Below are positions 7,725 through 15,729 of a DNA stretch of 64,000 bases, piece after piece. The notes beneath the pieces were generated by a model, which was given only the letters and a program-made list of their open reading frames with translations, was not told the origin of the DNA and did no database searches. The translations under genes and the position numbers were made by a program. This DNA is from Massilia sp. W12 (GTDB lineage: Bacteria; Pseudomonadota; Gammaproteobacteria; Burkholderiales; Burkholderiaceae_D), in the NCBI RefSeq assembly GCF_037300705.1, contig NZ_CP147776.1:1488001-1552000 (forward strand), given 5' to 3'. Position 1 is the stretch's first letter; each line of letters begins with the position of its first letter.

Positions 7725-8129
7725 ATGATAGGCAAACTCGACCAACACTTCCGCTATAACGAATCAGTGCTGTCCTTGCGCTCAGAGCGGCAAAGGGTGC
7801 TGGCCAGCAATATCGCCAATGCGGACACGCCGAATTACAAGGCGCGCGATTTTAATTTCAGCGAGGCGCTCAGCAGCGCCATGTCCGGCCCGGGGCCGGC
7901 GGCCCTGGCGCGCACGGCGCCGCGTCATTTGCAGGCGCAGGATGTGGGGCCGGGCGGCGCGCCGCTGTTATACCGGCCTGAGGTGCAGGGCGCGGTCGAT
8001 GGCAATACGGTGGATATGGATGTCGAGCGCACCCAGTTTGCCGACAATGCTTTGCGTTATGAGGCGGCGGTGACGTTTGTCAACAGCCAGATCCGTGGCA
8101 TGCTGACAGCCATCACCGGCGGTCAATAA
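7725..8129 (+). CDS. flgB: Flagellar proximal rod protein FlgB
   Basis: FlgB forms part of the proximal rod in the periplasm. The 134-residue length is normal. The start MIGKLDQHF is preceded by TTGGAGC about 8 bases upstream; the frame remains open upstream but without homologous sequence. The rod-protein signature LASNIANADTPNYKARDF lies near residues 26-43, and the C-terminal helix ends VTFVNSQIRGMLTAITGG. First gene of the flgBCDEFGHIJ operon. Confidence 0.95.
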   Translation: MIGKLDQHFRYNESVLSLRSERQRVLASNIANADTPNYKARDFNFSEALSSAMSGPGPAALARTAPRHLQAQDVGPGGAPLLYRPEVQGAVDGNTVDMDVERTQFADNALRYEAAVTFVNSQIRGMLTAITGGQ

Positions 8130-8150
8130 GTGACCTGAGGGAGCGCACAG

Positions 8151-8555
8151 ATGTCACTCTTCAATATTTTTAACGTCGCCGGCAGCGCCATGAGCGCACA
8201 GGCGCAGCGCTTGAATGTGGTGGCCAGCAATCTGGCCAATGCTGATTCGGCCACCAGCGCAAACGGGCAGCCGTATCGCGCCAAACAGGTGGTGTTTGAG
8301 GCGCAGGCGGTGGACGCCAGCAATGCGCAAGGGGTGCGTGTAAAACAGGTGGTGGAAGATGCATCTCTGCCTAAAATGGTGTATGACCCGAAAAGCCCGC
8401 TGGCCGATGAACGCGGCTATGTGGCGATGCCGAATGTGAATGTGGTCGATGAAATGGTCAATATGCTGTCTGCCTCGCGCTCGTATCAAAATAATGTCGA
8501 GACATTCAACGCCGCCAAGACCATGGCCTTGAAAACCCTGACCATTGGTCAATGA
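8151..8555 (+). CDS. flgC: Flagellar proximal rod protein FlgC
   Basis: Rod protein of 134 residues. It carries the N-terminal rod motif [21 protein letters not shown] (in part, about residues 22-40) and the C-terminal signature [20 protein letters not shown] near residues 98-117. The [22 protein letters not shown] block is characteristic of FlgC. It starts 21 bp after flgB with a GAGGGAG ribosome binding site, within the same operon. Confidence 0.96.
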   Translation: MSLFNIFNVAGSAMSAQAQRLNVVASNLANADSATSANGQPYRAKQVVFEAQAVDASNAQGVRVKQVVEDASLPKMVYDPKSPLADERGYVAMPNVNVVDEMVNMLSASRSYQNNVETFNAAKTMALKTLTIGQ

Positions 8556-8575
8556 TGTGAAGCTGGAGATCTGTT

Positions 8576-9253
8576 ATGGCGAATTCCATCAATAGCGTGT
8601 CAGATAATCTGATGCAGAGTATGAATCCAAAGTCGGCCAGCGCCGCCAAGGGCACCAGTGCGGAAGAAGTGCAAAACCGCTTTCTGACCCTGTTGGTGTC
8701 GCAGATGAAAAATCAAGATCCCTTGAGCCCGATGGACAATGCGCAAGTCACCAGTCAGATGGCGCAATTATCCACCGTGACCGGGATTGATAAGCTCAAT
8801 GAGGCCATGAAAAGCTTGCAGGATAGCTATGCTTCTACCCAGTCTTTGCAGTCCGCATCCCTGATCGGCCATGGCGTGCTGACGCCAGGCAATCAATTGG
8901 TGCTGGATAAGGGCAAGGCGATTTTCGGGGTGGATATCCCGGAGCCGGCGGACAGTGTCAAAGTGTCCATCGTCAATGGCTCGGGTCAGGTCTTGAAATC
9001 GGTCGATCTGGGCGGTCAGGATGTGGGTGTGGCGCCGATGACCTGGGATGGTTTCAGCGATAACGGGGTGCAGCAAAGCGATGGCCGCTACACCATCAAA
9101 GTCGAAGCGATGATCGGCGATAAAAAAGTCGAGAGCGTGCAACCCTTGAGTTTTGGCATGGTCAGCAGCATTACCTCCGGGGTGCAGGGGGTGAAGGTGA
9201 ATGTGGATGGCGTGGGGCCGGTGGAACTGTCCAAGGTGCGGCAGATTCTGTAA
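8576..9253 (+). CDS. flgD: Hook-capping (scaffold) protein FlgD
   Basis: FlgD caps the growing hook and is required for FlgE polymerisation. The 225-residue protein has the conserved N-terminal motif FLTLLVSQMKNQDPLSPMDN (about residues 36-55), followed by QVTSQMAQLSTVTGIDKLN. The C-terminal half contains the Tudor-like and FnIII-like folds (MTWDGFSDNGVQQSDGRYTI). It lies between flgC and flgE as expected. Confidence 0.96.
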   Translation: MANSINSVSDNLMQSMNPKSASAAKGTSAEEVQNRFLTLLVSQMKNQDPLSPMDNAQVTSQMAQLSTVTGIDKLNEAMKSLQDSYASTQSLQSASLIGHGVLTPGNQLVLDKGKAIFGVDIPEPADSVKVSIVNGSGQVLKSVDLGGQDVGVAPMTWDGFSDNGVQQSDGRYTIKVEAMIGDKKVESVQPLSFGMVSSITSGVQGVKVNVDGVGPVELSKVRQIL

Positions 9254-9297
9254 GCAGGGCGGATTGAATTCAGCAGGCAGCAAGACAGGAGAACATC

Positions 9298-10878
9298 ATG
9301 AGTTTCCAACAAGGTTTGAGTGGTCTGAATGGCGCAGCGAAATCGCTGGACGTGATTGGTAATAATGTGGCGAACGCCAGCACGGTCGGTTTCAAACTGT
9401 CCAAAGCCCAGTTTGCAGACGTGTACGCCAGCTCACTCACCGGCGCGACCGGCAATCAGGCCGGTATCGGCACCAAGGTGGTGAATATCGCCCAGCAATT
9501 CACGCAGGGCAATATCGGCAATTCCAACAACCCGCTCGACATCGCCATCAATGGCGGCGGTTTTTTCCGCATGACCTATAACGGCACGGCGCAATATTCG
9601 CGCAATGGCCAATTCCAGCTTGACCGCAATGGCTATATTGTGAATGCGCAAGGGGCGAATCTGACCGGGTATATGGCCAATGCGCTGGGCGTGCTGTCCA
9701 CCGGCGCGCCGGTTTCGCTGCAAGTCAATACCGCCGACCTGCCGCCGAAAGTCACAGAAAAAGTCGCAGCGGTGCTGAATCTGGACTCGCGCGCACAAGT
9801 GCCGCGCGATGCGCCGTTCAGCCCGGACGTGCCGACCAGTTATAACAGCGCAACTTCGGTGAATATTTTCGATACGCTGGGCAATCCGCACGTGATGCAA
9901 ACGTTTTATGTCAAAACCGGCCCCAGCACCTGGGATGTGTACGCCACCAGCGATGGGATTGAGCGCTCCAGTCTGACTGTGCGTGAAGCGGCGAATGACG
10001 CCGACCGCGTGGTCGACCCGCCCCCGACGCCGGCTTCGATCGCCGCTGCTGTGCGCGCATTGGCCAACGCCACCCAGGCCGACGCGACGGCGGCGCGCAC
10101 TACAGCTGATGCGGCAAGAGCGGCAGCGGTGACGCCGGATCAAATCGCGCAAGCTGAAGCGCTGACGCAGGTGGCGGTGCGGCTCGAAAGGCTCGCCACC
10201 TTCCAGGATAATGCTGCTGATGCCGGCGATGCCGAAGCGGCGGACCCCAACGCCACCCGCGCATCGGTGATTTCCGCTGTCACCATCGGCACCCCGGCCA
10301 ATCCGCTGTTAGCGCCGCCGGCCCCGATCGCGCGGCTGGTGTTTACTCCCCTGGGCGCGCTGGACACCGCGACCAAGGCCGGCATGCCGTTCCGCGTCGA
10401 TATTCCGGTGCACCCGCCGACCGGCGCGTTAAGCCCGATTTCGATGGAAGTCGATTACTCCGGCACCACCCAATTCGGCTCCAATTTCAGCACCAACGCC
10501 TTAAAGCAGGATGGTTACACCTCGGGCCGCTTGTCAGGTTTTTCCACCAGCTCGGATGGCTTGATGGTGGCGCGCTATACCAATGGGCAATCGAATGTGC
10601 TGGCGCAATTGGTGTTGGCCAACTTCACCAACCCGAATGGCTTGGCGCCGCTGGGCAATAACGCCTGGGCCGAAACCGCTGCCTCCGGCGCGGCCCTGGT
10701 CGGCGTGCCCAACTCCGCCAGCCTGGGCGTGTTGCAAGCCTCGGCGGTGGAAGATTCCAATGTTGACTTGACCCAGGAACTGGTGGAAATGATTACCGCG
10801 CAACGGGTGTATCAGGCCAATGCGCAAACCATTAAGACCCAGGACTCTGTGCTGCAAACCCTGGTCAACCTGCGTTAA
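9298..10878 (+). CDS. flgE: Flagellar hook protein FlgE with a large Ala-rich insertion
   Basis: Major hook subunit. The N-terminal D0 region (GLSGLNGAAKSLDVIGNNVA, residues 6-25) and the C-terminal coil (DLTQELVEMITAQRVYQANA) are well conserved. At 526 residues it is about 100 longer than typical FlgE. The excess maps to roughly residues 235-345 (DNA about 10000-10330), an Ala/Asp/Thr-rich probably helical segment (TQADATAARTTADAARAAAV) sitting between the D2-type blocks STWDVYATSDG and PIARLVFTPLGALD. The reading frame is intact and base composition matches its surroundings, so this is a lineage-specific domain expansion rather than an assembly fault. A ribosome binding site ACAGGAG precedes the ATG. 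Confidence 0.95.
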   Translation: MSFQQGLSGLNGAAKSLDVIGNNVANASTVGFKLSKAQFADVYASSLTGATGNQAGIGTKVVNIAQQFTQGNIGNSNNPLDIAINGGGFFRMTYNGTAQYSRNGQFQLDRNGYIVNAQGANLTGYMANALGVLSTGAPVSLQVNTADLPPKVTEKVAAVLNLDSRAQVPRDAPFSPDVPTSYNSATSVNIFDTLGNPHVMQTFYVKTGPSTWDVYATSDGIERSSLTVREAANDADRVVDPPPTPASIAAAVRALANATQADATAARTTADAARAAAVTPDQIAQAEALTQVAVRLERLATFQDNAADAGDAEAADPNATRASVISAVTIGTPANPLLAPPAPIARLVFTPLGALDTATKAGMPFRVDIPVHPPTGALSPISMEVDYSGTTQFGSNFSTNALKQDGYTSGRLSGFSTSSDGLMVARYTNGQSNVLAQLVLANFTNPNGLAPLGNNAWAETAASGAALVGVPNSASLGVLQASAVEDSNVDLTQELVEMITAQRVYQANAQTIKTQDSVLQTLVNLR

Positions 10879-10969
10879 ATATTGCGCTCAAACCGGGACG
10901 TTCGCCAAACCTGCCTTGTTGCGTGCAAGGCCGGGCTTGGCGCGCCCATCACCATGCAAGAGGCGGCAT

Positions 10970-11710
10970 ATGGACAAGCTGATTTATACCGCAATGACAG
11001 GCGCGCGCCATATTCTGGAAAAGCAAGCCACCAATTCGCACAATCTGGCGAATGTCTCCACCAACGGATTTCGCGCCCAGCTCGACAGCTTTCGCGCTGT
11101 GCCGGTGGTTTCCTCCGGTTTGCCGACCCGCACCATGGTGGTCGATTCCACCGTTGGCAGCGACTTCACGCCCGGCGCAATTCAACATACCGGGCGCGAA
11201 CTCGATGTCGCCTTGCATGGGCCGGGCTGGATTGCGGTGCAAATGCCGGACGGCAGCGAAGCCTATACCCGGCACGGGGCCTTGAAAGTGAGTGAGAATG
11301 GTTTGCTGCAAACGGCATCCGGCTTGAATGTGCAAGGCGAGGGCGGGCCGATCACGATCACCCCGGAAGTTTCGATCAGTATTGGCCGCGACGGCACGAT
11401 TTCCGGCATCGCGAACGGCTTCAAACCAGGCGCCTCGACCGAAATGGGGCGCATCAAACTGGTTAATCCGCCACCCGGGGAATTGGAGCGCGGCGCGGAT
11501 GGCTTATTCCGCCTCAAAAACGGACAGGAAGCCGAAGTGGATCCCACTGTCAAAATCGCCGGCGGCGCGCTGGAAGGCTCGAATGTGAATATGATTGACT
11601 GCATGGTCGATATGATCAGCATAGCGCGCCAGTTTGAAACGCAAATGAGTTTGCTCAAAAACGCCGAGAATAACGCGGCAAAAGCCGGTCAGATCCTGAG
11701 TTTGAATTAA
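10970..11710 (+). CDS. flgF: Flagellar proximal rod protein FlgF
   Basis: Rod protein of 246 residues. The ATG follows AGAGGCGGCAT; an upstream extension of 50 codons overlaps flgE and has no rod features. The N-terminal motif is LIYTAMTGARHILEKQATNS with SHNLANVSTNGFRAQ at about residues 22-36. The C-terminal helix is NMIDCMVDMISIARQFETQM. It is preceded by a 91-bp gap from flgE and followed by flgG. Confidence 0.95.
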   Translation: MDKLIYTAMTGARHILEKQATNSHNLANVSTNGFRAQLDSFRAVPVVSSGLPTRTMVVDSTVGSDFTPGAIQHTGRELDVALHGPGWIAVQMPDGSEAYTRHGALKVSENGLLQTASGLNVQGEGGPITITPEVSISIGRDGTISGIANGFKPGASTEMGRIKLVNPPPGELERGADGLFRLKNGQEAEVDPTVKIAGGALEGSNVNMIDCMVDMISIARQFETQMSLLKNAENNAAKAGQILSLN

Positions 11711-11788
11711 TCTCCTTCGCCGCATAATTATCCTCAAGGCACACAGGCGTCCATCCCGGGCGCCTGGCATCAGGCGCCAGGAGGAATC

Positions 11789-12571
11789 ATGATACGTTCG
11801 CTGTGGATTTCCAAAACCGGGTTGGATGCGCAACAAACCCAGCTCGATGTGATCGCCAATAATCTGGCGAATGTCTCGACCACCGGCTTTAAGCGTTCGC
11901 GCGCCGTGTTTGAAGATTTGCTGTATCAAAACCTGCGCCAGCCCGGCGGCCAAACCTCGCAACAAACCAGCCTGCCTTCCGGCTTGCAACTCGGCACCGG
12001 CGTGCGCCCGGTGGCGACCGAGCGCATTCAGACCCAGGGCAATTTGCAGCAGACCAATAACGACAAAGACGTGGCCATCAACGGGGCCGGTTTTTTGCAA
12101 GTCTCGCTGCCCGACGGCACGCTGGCTTACACCCGTGACGGCTCCTTCCAGACCGACGCCAACGGTCAGCTGGTGACCGCCAGCGGGTATGTGGTGTCGC
12201 CCGCGATCACGGTGCCCAATAATGCGCAAAGTTTGTCGATTGGCCGCGATGGCACGGTCTCAATCACCACCGCCGGCAGCCCGACCCCGACCCAGATCGG
12301 CAGCTTGCAACTGGCCACCTTCATCAATCCAGCCGGTTTGGAGAGCAAGGGCGAAAACCTGTATGTGGAAACCGGCGCATCCGGCGCCCCCAACACCAAT
12401 ACCCCGGGCACGAATGGGGCCGGGATCTTGATCCAGGGCTATATCGAAACCTCGAATGTGAATGTGGTGGAAGAACTGGTCAGCATGATCCAGACCCAGC
12501 GCGCCTATGAAATCAACAGCAAAGCGATCACCACCTCTGATCAAATGCTGCAAAAACTGTCGCAACTCTGA
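11789..12571 (+). CDS. flgG: Flagellar distal rod protein FlgG
   Basis: Distal rod protein of exactly 260 residues, the common length. It begins [20 protein letters not shown] and contains [20 protein letters not shown], the diagnostic FlgG block, then the C-terminal [20 protein letters not shown]. The ribosome binding site CAGGAGGAATC is strong. Confidence 0.97.
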   Translation: MIRSLWISKTGLDAQQTQLDVIANNLANVSTTGFKRSRAVFEDLLYQNLRQPGGQTSQQTSLPSGLQLGTGVRPVATERIQTQGNLQQTNNDKDVAINGAGFLQVSLPDGTLAYTRDGSFQTDANGQLVTASGYVVSPAITVPNNAQSLSIGRDGTVSITTAGSPTPTQIGSLQLATFINPAGLESKGENLYVETGASGAPNTNTPGTNGAGILIQGYIETSNVNVVEELVSMIQTQRAYEINSKAITTSDQMLQKLSQL

Positions 12572-12585
12572 TACCGGAGGCTGTC

Positions 12586-13251
12586 ATGAAACTGTTGCAT
12601 TACCAAGCCCTCGGACTTGCCGTGTTATTGGCCGGCTGCGCCGCCACCCCGACCTCAATCATCAGCACGCCGCGCACCGCGCGCCCGGTTTCGCCAGAGC
12701 CGGTGCAGGCTTTAAGCGGCGCCATTTTCCAGGGCACGGCATACCGCCCGATGTTTGAAGACCGCCGCGCGCGCATGGTGGGCGACAGCATCACCATCAC
12801 CATCAGCGAATCGACCTCGGCGATTAAATCCGCCTCCAGCAGCGGCAGCAAGAGCGGCAGCGCAGCGGTGTCCGTGCCGACTGTCACCGGCTTTCCGCTG
12901 AAAACCATGCAAGGCGCGCGCCTGACCGCCACCACCGCGAATAAATTTGAAGACAAAGACACCGAAAACGCCAGCAATACCTTCACCGGCACCATTTCCG
13001 CCACCGTGATCGACGTGCTGCCGAATGGCAATCTGGTGGTGGCCGGGGAAAAACAATTGGCCTTGGACAAGGGCACGGAATTCATCCGCGTATCAGGCGT
13101 GATCAGTCCGGATAATATCCAGCCCGGCAACACGATTGCATCTTCCAAAGTGGCCGATGCGCGGGTCGAATACCGCACCAATACGCAAATCGACCGGGCC
13201 AGCTTCACCTCCATGATTTCGCGCTTGTTTATGAGCGTCTTGCCATTTTGA
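12586..13251 (+). CDS. flgH: Flagellar L-ring lipoprotein FlgH
   Basis: Outer-membrane L-ring protein. A lipoprotein signal ends in the lipobox LLAGC, with the lipidated Cys at residue 18. The mature part has the FlgH signature MFEDRRARMVGDSITITISE (about residues 56-75) and ends SRLFMSVLPF-like. It sits 14 bp after flgG and 13 bp before flgI. Confidence 0.96.
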   Translation: MKLLHYQALGLAVLLAGCAATPTSIISTPRTARPVSPEPVQALSGAIFQGTAYRPMFEDRRARMVGDSITITISESTSAIKSASSSGSKSGSAAVSVPTVTGFPLKTMQGARLTATTANKFEDKDTENASNTFTGTISATVIDVLPNGNLVVAGEKQLALDKGTEFIRVSGVISPDNIQPGNTIASSKVADARVEYRTNTQIDRASFTSMISRLFMSVLPF

Positions 13252-13264
13252 GGGGAGTCTGCAA

Positions 13265-14386
13265 ATGGCTAAATTCCTGCTCCTGATTGTGCTGCTGGCG
13301 CTGCTTACCCCGGCCCAGGCGCAAAGCGCGCGCAACGCCCAAGCCAAGCCCGAGGTGGTGGTGGAAAGCGCGCCGGCGCAAAGCGGATTGCGCATCAAGG
13401 ATTTGGCCAGCATCCAGGGCGTGCGGCAAAACCAGCTGCTCGGTTACGGCCTGGTAGTGGGGCTTGATGGCAGCGGCGACCAGACCACGCAAACCCCGTT
13501 CACAGTGCAAAGCGTCTTGTCGATGTTGCAGCAATTGGGCGTCAATCTGCCAGCGGGCACAAGCTTGCAGCTGAAAAACGTGGCGGCTGTGACCGTCACC
13601 GCCAGCCTGCCGCCATTCGCCCAGCCGGGGCAAACCCTGGATGTCACGGTGTCATCCATCGGCAACGCCAAAAGCCTGCGCGGCGGGGTCTTGTTAATGA
13701 CCCCGCTCAAAGGCGCTGATAATCACATCTACGCCATGGCGCAAGGTCAGGTGGTGTTAAGCCAGGTCGGCGCCGCGCCGAACGGGCAAAAAGCGCCGGC
13801 TAACCATTTAAGCGTGGGCCGGGTGCCGGATGGCGCCACAGTCGAGCGCGCGGTGGCCAATAATCTGGGGCAAAACAATCAGATTTCGCTGGAATTGCTG
13901 CAAAGCGACTTTTCCACCGCCAGCCGGGTGGTGGATAAAATCAACGCCGCTTACGGTTCCGATATTGCCTACGCCCAGGATGGCCGGGTGATCAAGGTGC
14001 GCGTGCCATCTTCCAGCGATCAGCGGGTGGCGTTTCTTGGCGCCTTGCAAAATCTGCGGGTCGAAGCCGATACCGCCGCCGCCCGCGTGATCATCAACGC
14101 GCGCACCGGCTCGGTGGTGATGAACCAGGCGGTGACGCTGGAGCCGTGCGCAATTTCGCATGGCAATTTGAGTTTGACCGTCGAGCCGGCCCCCGGCAGC
14201 GCCGCCGCCGCCAGTGGCGAAATCAAAAAAGAGCCTGGCAATGTGCTGGCCATCAAAGGCGGGGCCAATCTGGCCGAAGTGGTGAAAGCCTTAAACGCCA
14301 TCGGCGCCACGCCGCAAGATTTGTTAGCCATCTTGCAGGCGATGAAGGCCGCCGGTTCGCTCAAAGCCGAATTGGAAGTCATCTGA
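13265..14386 (+). CDS. flgI: Flagellar P-ring protein FlgI
   Basis: Periplasmic P-ring subunit. A signal peptide MAKFLLLIVLLALLTPAQAQ spans residues 1-19 or 20. The mature protein starts its conserved part with RIKDLASIQGVRQNQLLGYG and continues GLDGSGDQTTQTPFT. The C-terminus shows the typical ALNAIGATPQDLLAILQAMK followed by AAGSLKAELEVI. Its length, 373 residues, is normal. It depends on FlgA, encoded divergently at 6858-7553. Confidence 0.97.
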   Translation: MAKFLLLIVLLALLTPAQAQSARNAQAKPEVVVESAPAQSGLRIKDLASIQGVRQNQLLGYGLVVGLDGSGDQTTQTPFTVQSVLSMLQQLGVNLPAGTSLQLKNVAAVTVTASLPPFAQPGQTLDVTVSSIGNAKSLRGGVLLMTPLKGADNHIYAMAQGQVVLSQVGAAPNGQKAPANHLSVGRVPDGATVERAVANNLGQNNQISLELLQSDFSTASRVVDKINAAYGSDIAYAQDGRVIKVRVPSSSDQRVAFLGALQNLRVEADTAAARVIINARTGSVVMNQAVTLEPCAISHGNLSLTVEPAPGSAAAASGEIKKEPGNVLAIKGGANLAEVVKALNAIGATPQDLLAILQAMKAAGSLKAELEVI

Positions 14387-14396
14387 GGGAGGCGCC

Positions 14397-15629
14397 ATGA
14401 TCAAGCAACCCGATATCAGCGCACGCTTGGTGCAAGACAGTAAAAGTCTGGACAGCCTGCGTCACAGCGCCAAGCAAAATCCGAAAGAGGCGGCGAAAAG
14501 TGCGGCCCAGCAATTCGAGGCGCTGTTCTTAAACACCATGATGAAGAGCATGCGCGAGGCCGGTAAAGTCGAAGGCGGCATGTTCGACAATGAGCAAAGC
14601 AAGATGTTTACCGGCATGCTGGATCAGCAATTGACGCAGCAGATGGCCAAACGCGGCATGGGCTTGGCCCAGGTGCTGGAAAAACAGCTGACTCAGCAAA
14701 CCGCGCCGCCGCAATCGATTAAAAACGGCGTCGCGCCGGAACAGCTCAATAACAGCATGCCAGCCGGCCCCGGGCTTGGCGGCAAACTCAATAACAGCAT
14801 GCCGGCTGCGCCGCAAAACGAAGCAGCGCTCAAAAGCAATGGCATGCGCGCCATGCAAGCGCCGGCTGCGCTGCAATTGCGCGGCAGTGTCGGCGATGCG
14901 CGCCAAACCCTGGCGGCATATGATCCCGCCGCCCGGCCTGCGCTGGCCAATCTGGCGACCATGGAAGATATGCGCGGCGCGGATTCGGTGCAGGATCTGG
15001 CCGAAGAGATTGATGATTTGATCGCCAGCCGCGAGCGCAATGTGGCGCAATTTTCCAATATCAGTCCCGGCGTCAAAACCCTGCTCAACGAAAACGGGGC
15101 GGCGATTGGATCATTGAAAAGCATGAAGAACAAGGCGATTGCCGAGCTTGGCGCCAGCACCCGCAGCCAGCCGGCGCATGTGCGGCATTTTCAAAGCAAG
15201 CTGGCCGGGGCTGCGGAGGAGGCCAGCCGCAGCACCGGCATTCCGCCCAAATTCCTGCTCGGCCAGGCCGCGCTGGAATCCGGCTGGGGCCGGCGCGAGA
15301 TCACCGGCGCGGATGGGCGCGCCAGCCATAATCTGTTTGGCATCAAAGCCGGCAAAAACTGGAAAGGCAAGGTGGTGGAAGCCAACACCATCGAATACAT
15401 CAACGGTAAGCCGCAAATGCGGCGCGAGCGCTTTCGCGCCTACGACTCTTATTCCGACGCCTTCCGCGACTATGCGCGCCTGTTGAGCAAAAATCCGCGC
15501 TATGAAAATGTGTTGGCCAATGCGCAGGACGCCAGCAGCTTTGCACGCGGCTTACAACGCGCGGGCTATGCCACTGACCCGAACTACGCGGCAAAACTGA
15601 CCCGCATCATCAAGAATTCCTTGAGTTGA
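14397..15629 (+). CDS. flgJ: Rod-cap / peptidoglycan hydrolase FlgJ with extended linker
   Basis: Two-domain protein: N-terminal rod-capping domain (residues about 20-100, QFEALFLNTMMKSMREAGKV) and C-terminal beta-N-acetylglucosaminidase domain (about 265-410) that opens the peptidoglycan for the rod. The likely catalytic Glu is near residue 294 in LGQAALESGWGRREI. At 410 residues it is about 80-100 longer than usual. The excess is a linker at about residues 100-260 with an imperfect duplication (QLNNSMPAGPGLGG and KLNNSMPAAPQNE) and Ala-rich sequence. It starts 10 bp after flgI and closes the flgB-flgJ operon. Confidence 0.95.
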   Translation: MIKQPDISARLVQDSKSLDSLRHSAKQNPKEAAKSAAQQFEALFLNTMMKSMREAGKVEGGMFDNEQSKMFTGMLDQQLTQQMAKRGMGLAQVLEKQLTQQTAPPQSIKNGVAPEQLNNSMPAGPGLGGKLNNSMPAAPQNEAALKSNGMRAMQAPAALQLRGSVGDARQTLAAYDPAARPALANLATMEDMRGADSVQDLAEEIDDLIASRERNVAQFSNISPGVKTLLNENGAAIGSLKSMKNKAIAELGASTRSQPAHVRHFQSKLAGAAEEASRSTGIPPKFLLGQAALESGWGRREITGADGRASHNLFGIKAGKNWKGKVVEANTIEYINGKPQMRRERFRAYDSYSDAFRDYARLLSKNPRYENVLANAQDASSFARGLQRAGYATDPNYAAKLTRIIKNSLS

Positions 15630-15676
15630 TGTGAGAAAAATACAACAATGGCCTTGACGCAAATGGATTGTTTGAT

Positions 15677-15703
15677 TCAAGTTTTGCGGCAAAATGCCGT
15701 AGA
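15677..15703 (+). promoter_or_regulatory. Sigma-28 (FliA) promoter of flgKL
   Basis: TCAAGTTT, an 11-base spacer, then GCCGTAGA: close match to the FliA consensus TAAAGTTT-N11-GCCGATAA, in the 100-bp gap between flgJ and flgK. It ends 26 bases before the flgK ATG. It would let flgK and flgL be expressed as late genes separately from the flgB operon. Confidence 0.8.
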
Positions 15704-15729
15704 ACAGGCCATATCAGGGAAGAAAGATC

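Noticed and set aside
9433-10152. 239-residue frame antisense to flgE
   Set aside because: Arg/His-rich shadow frame opposite a well-supported hook gene.
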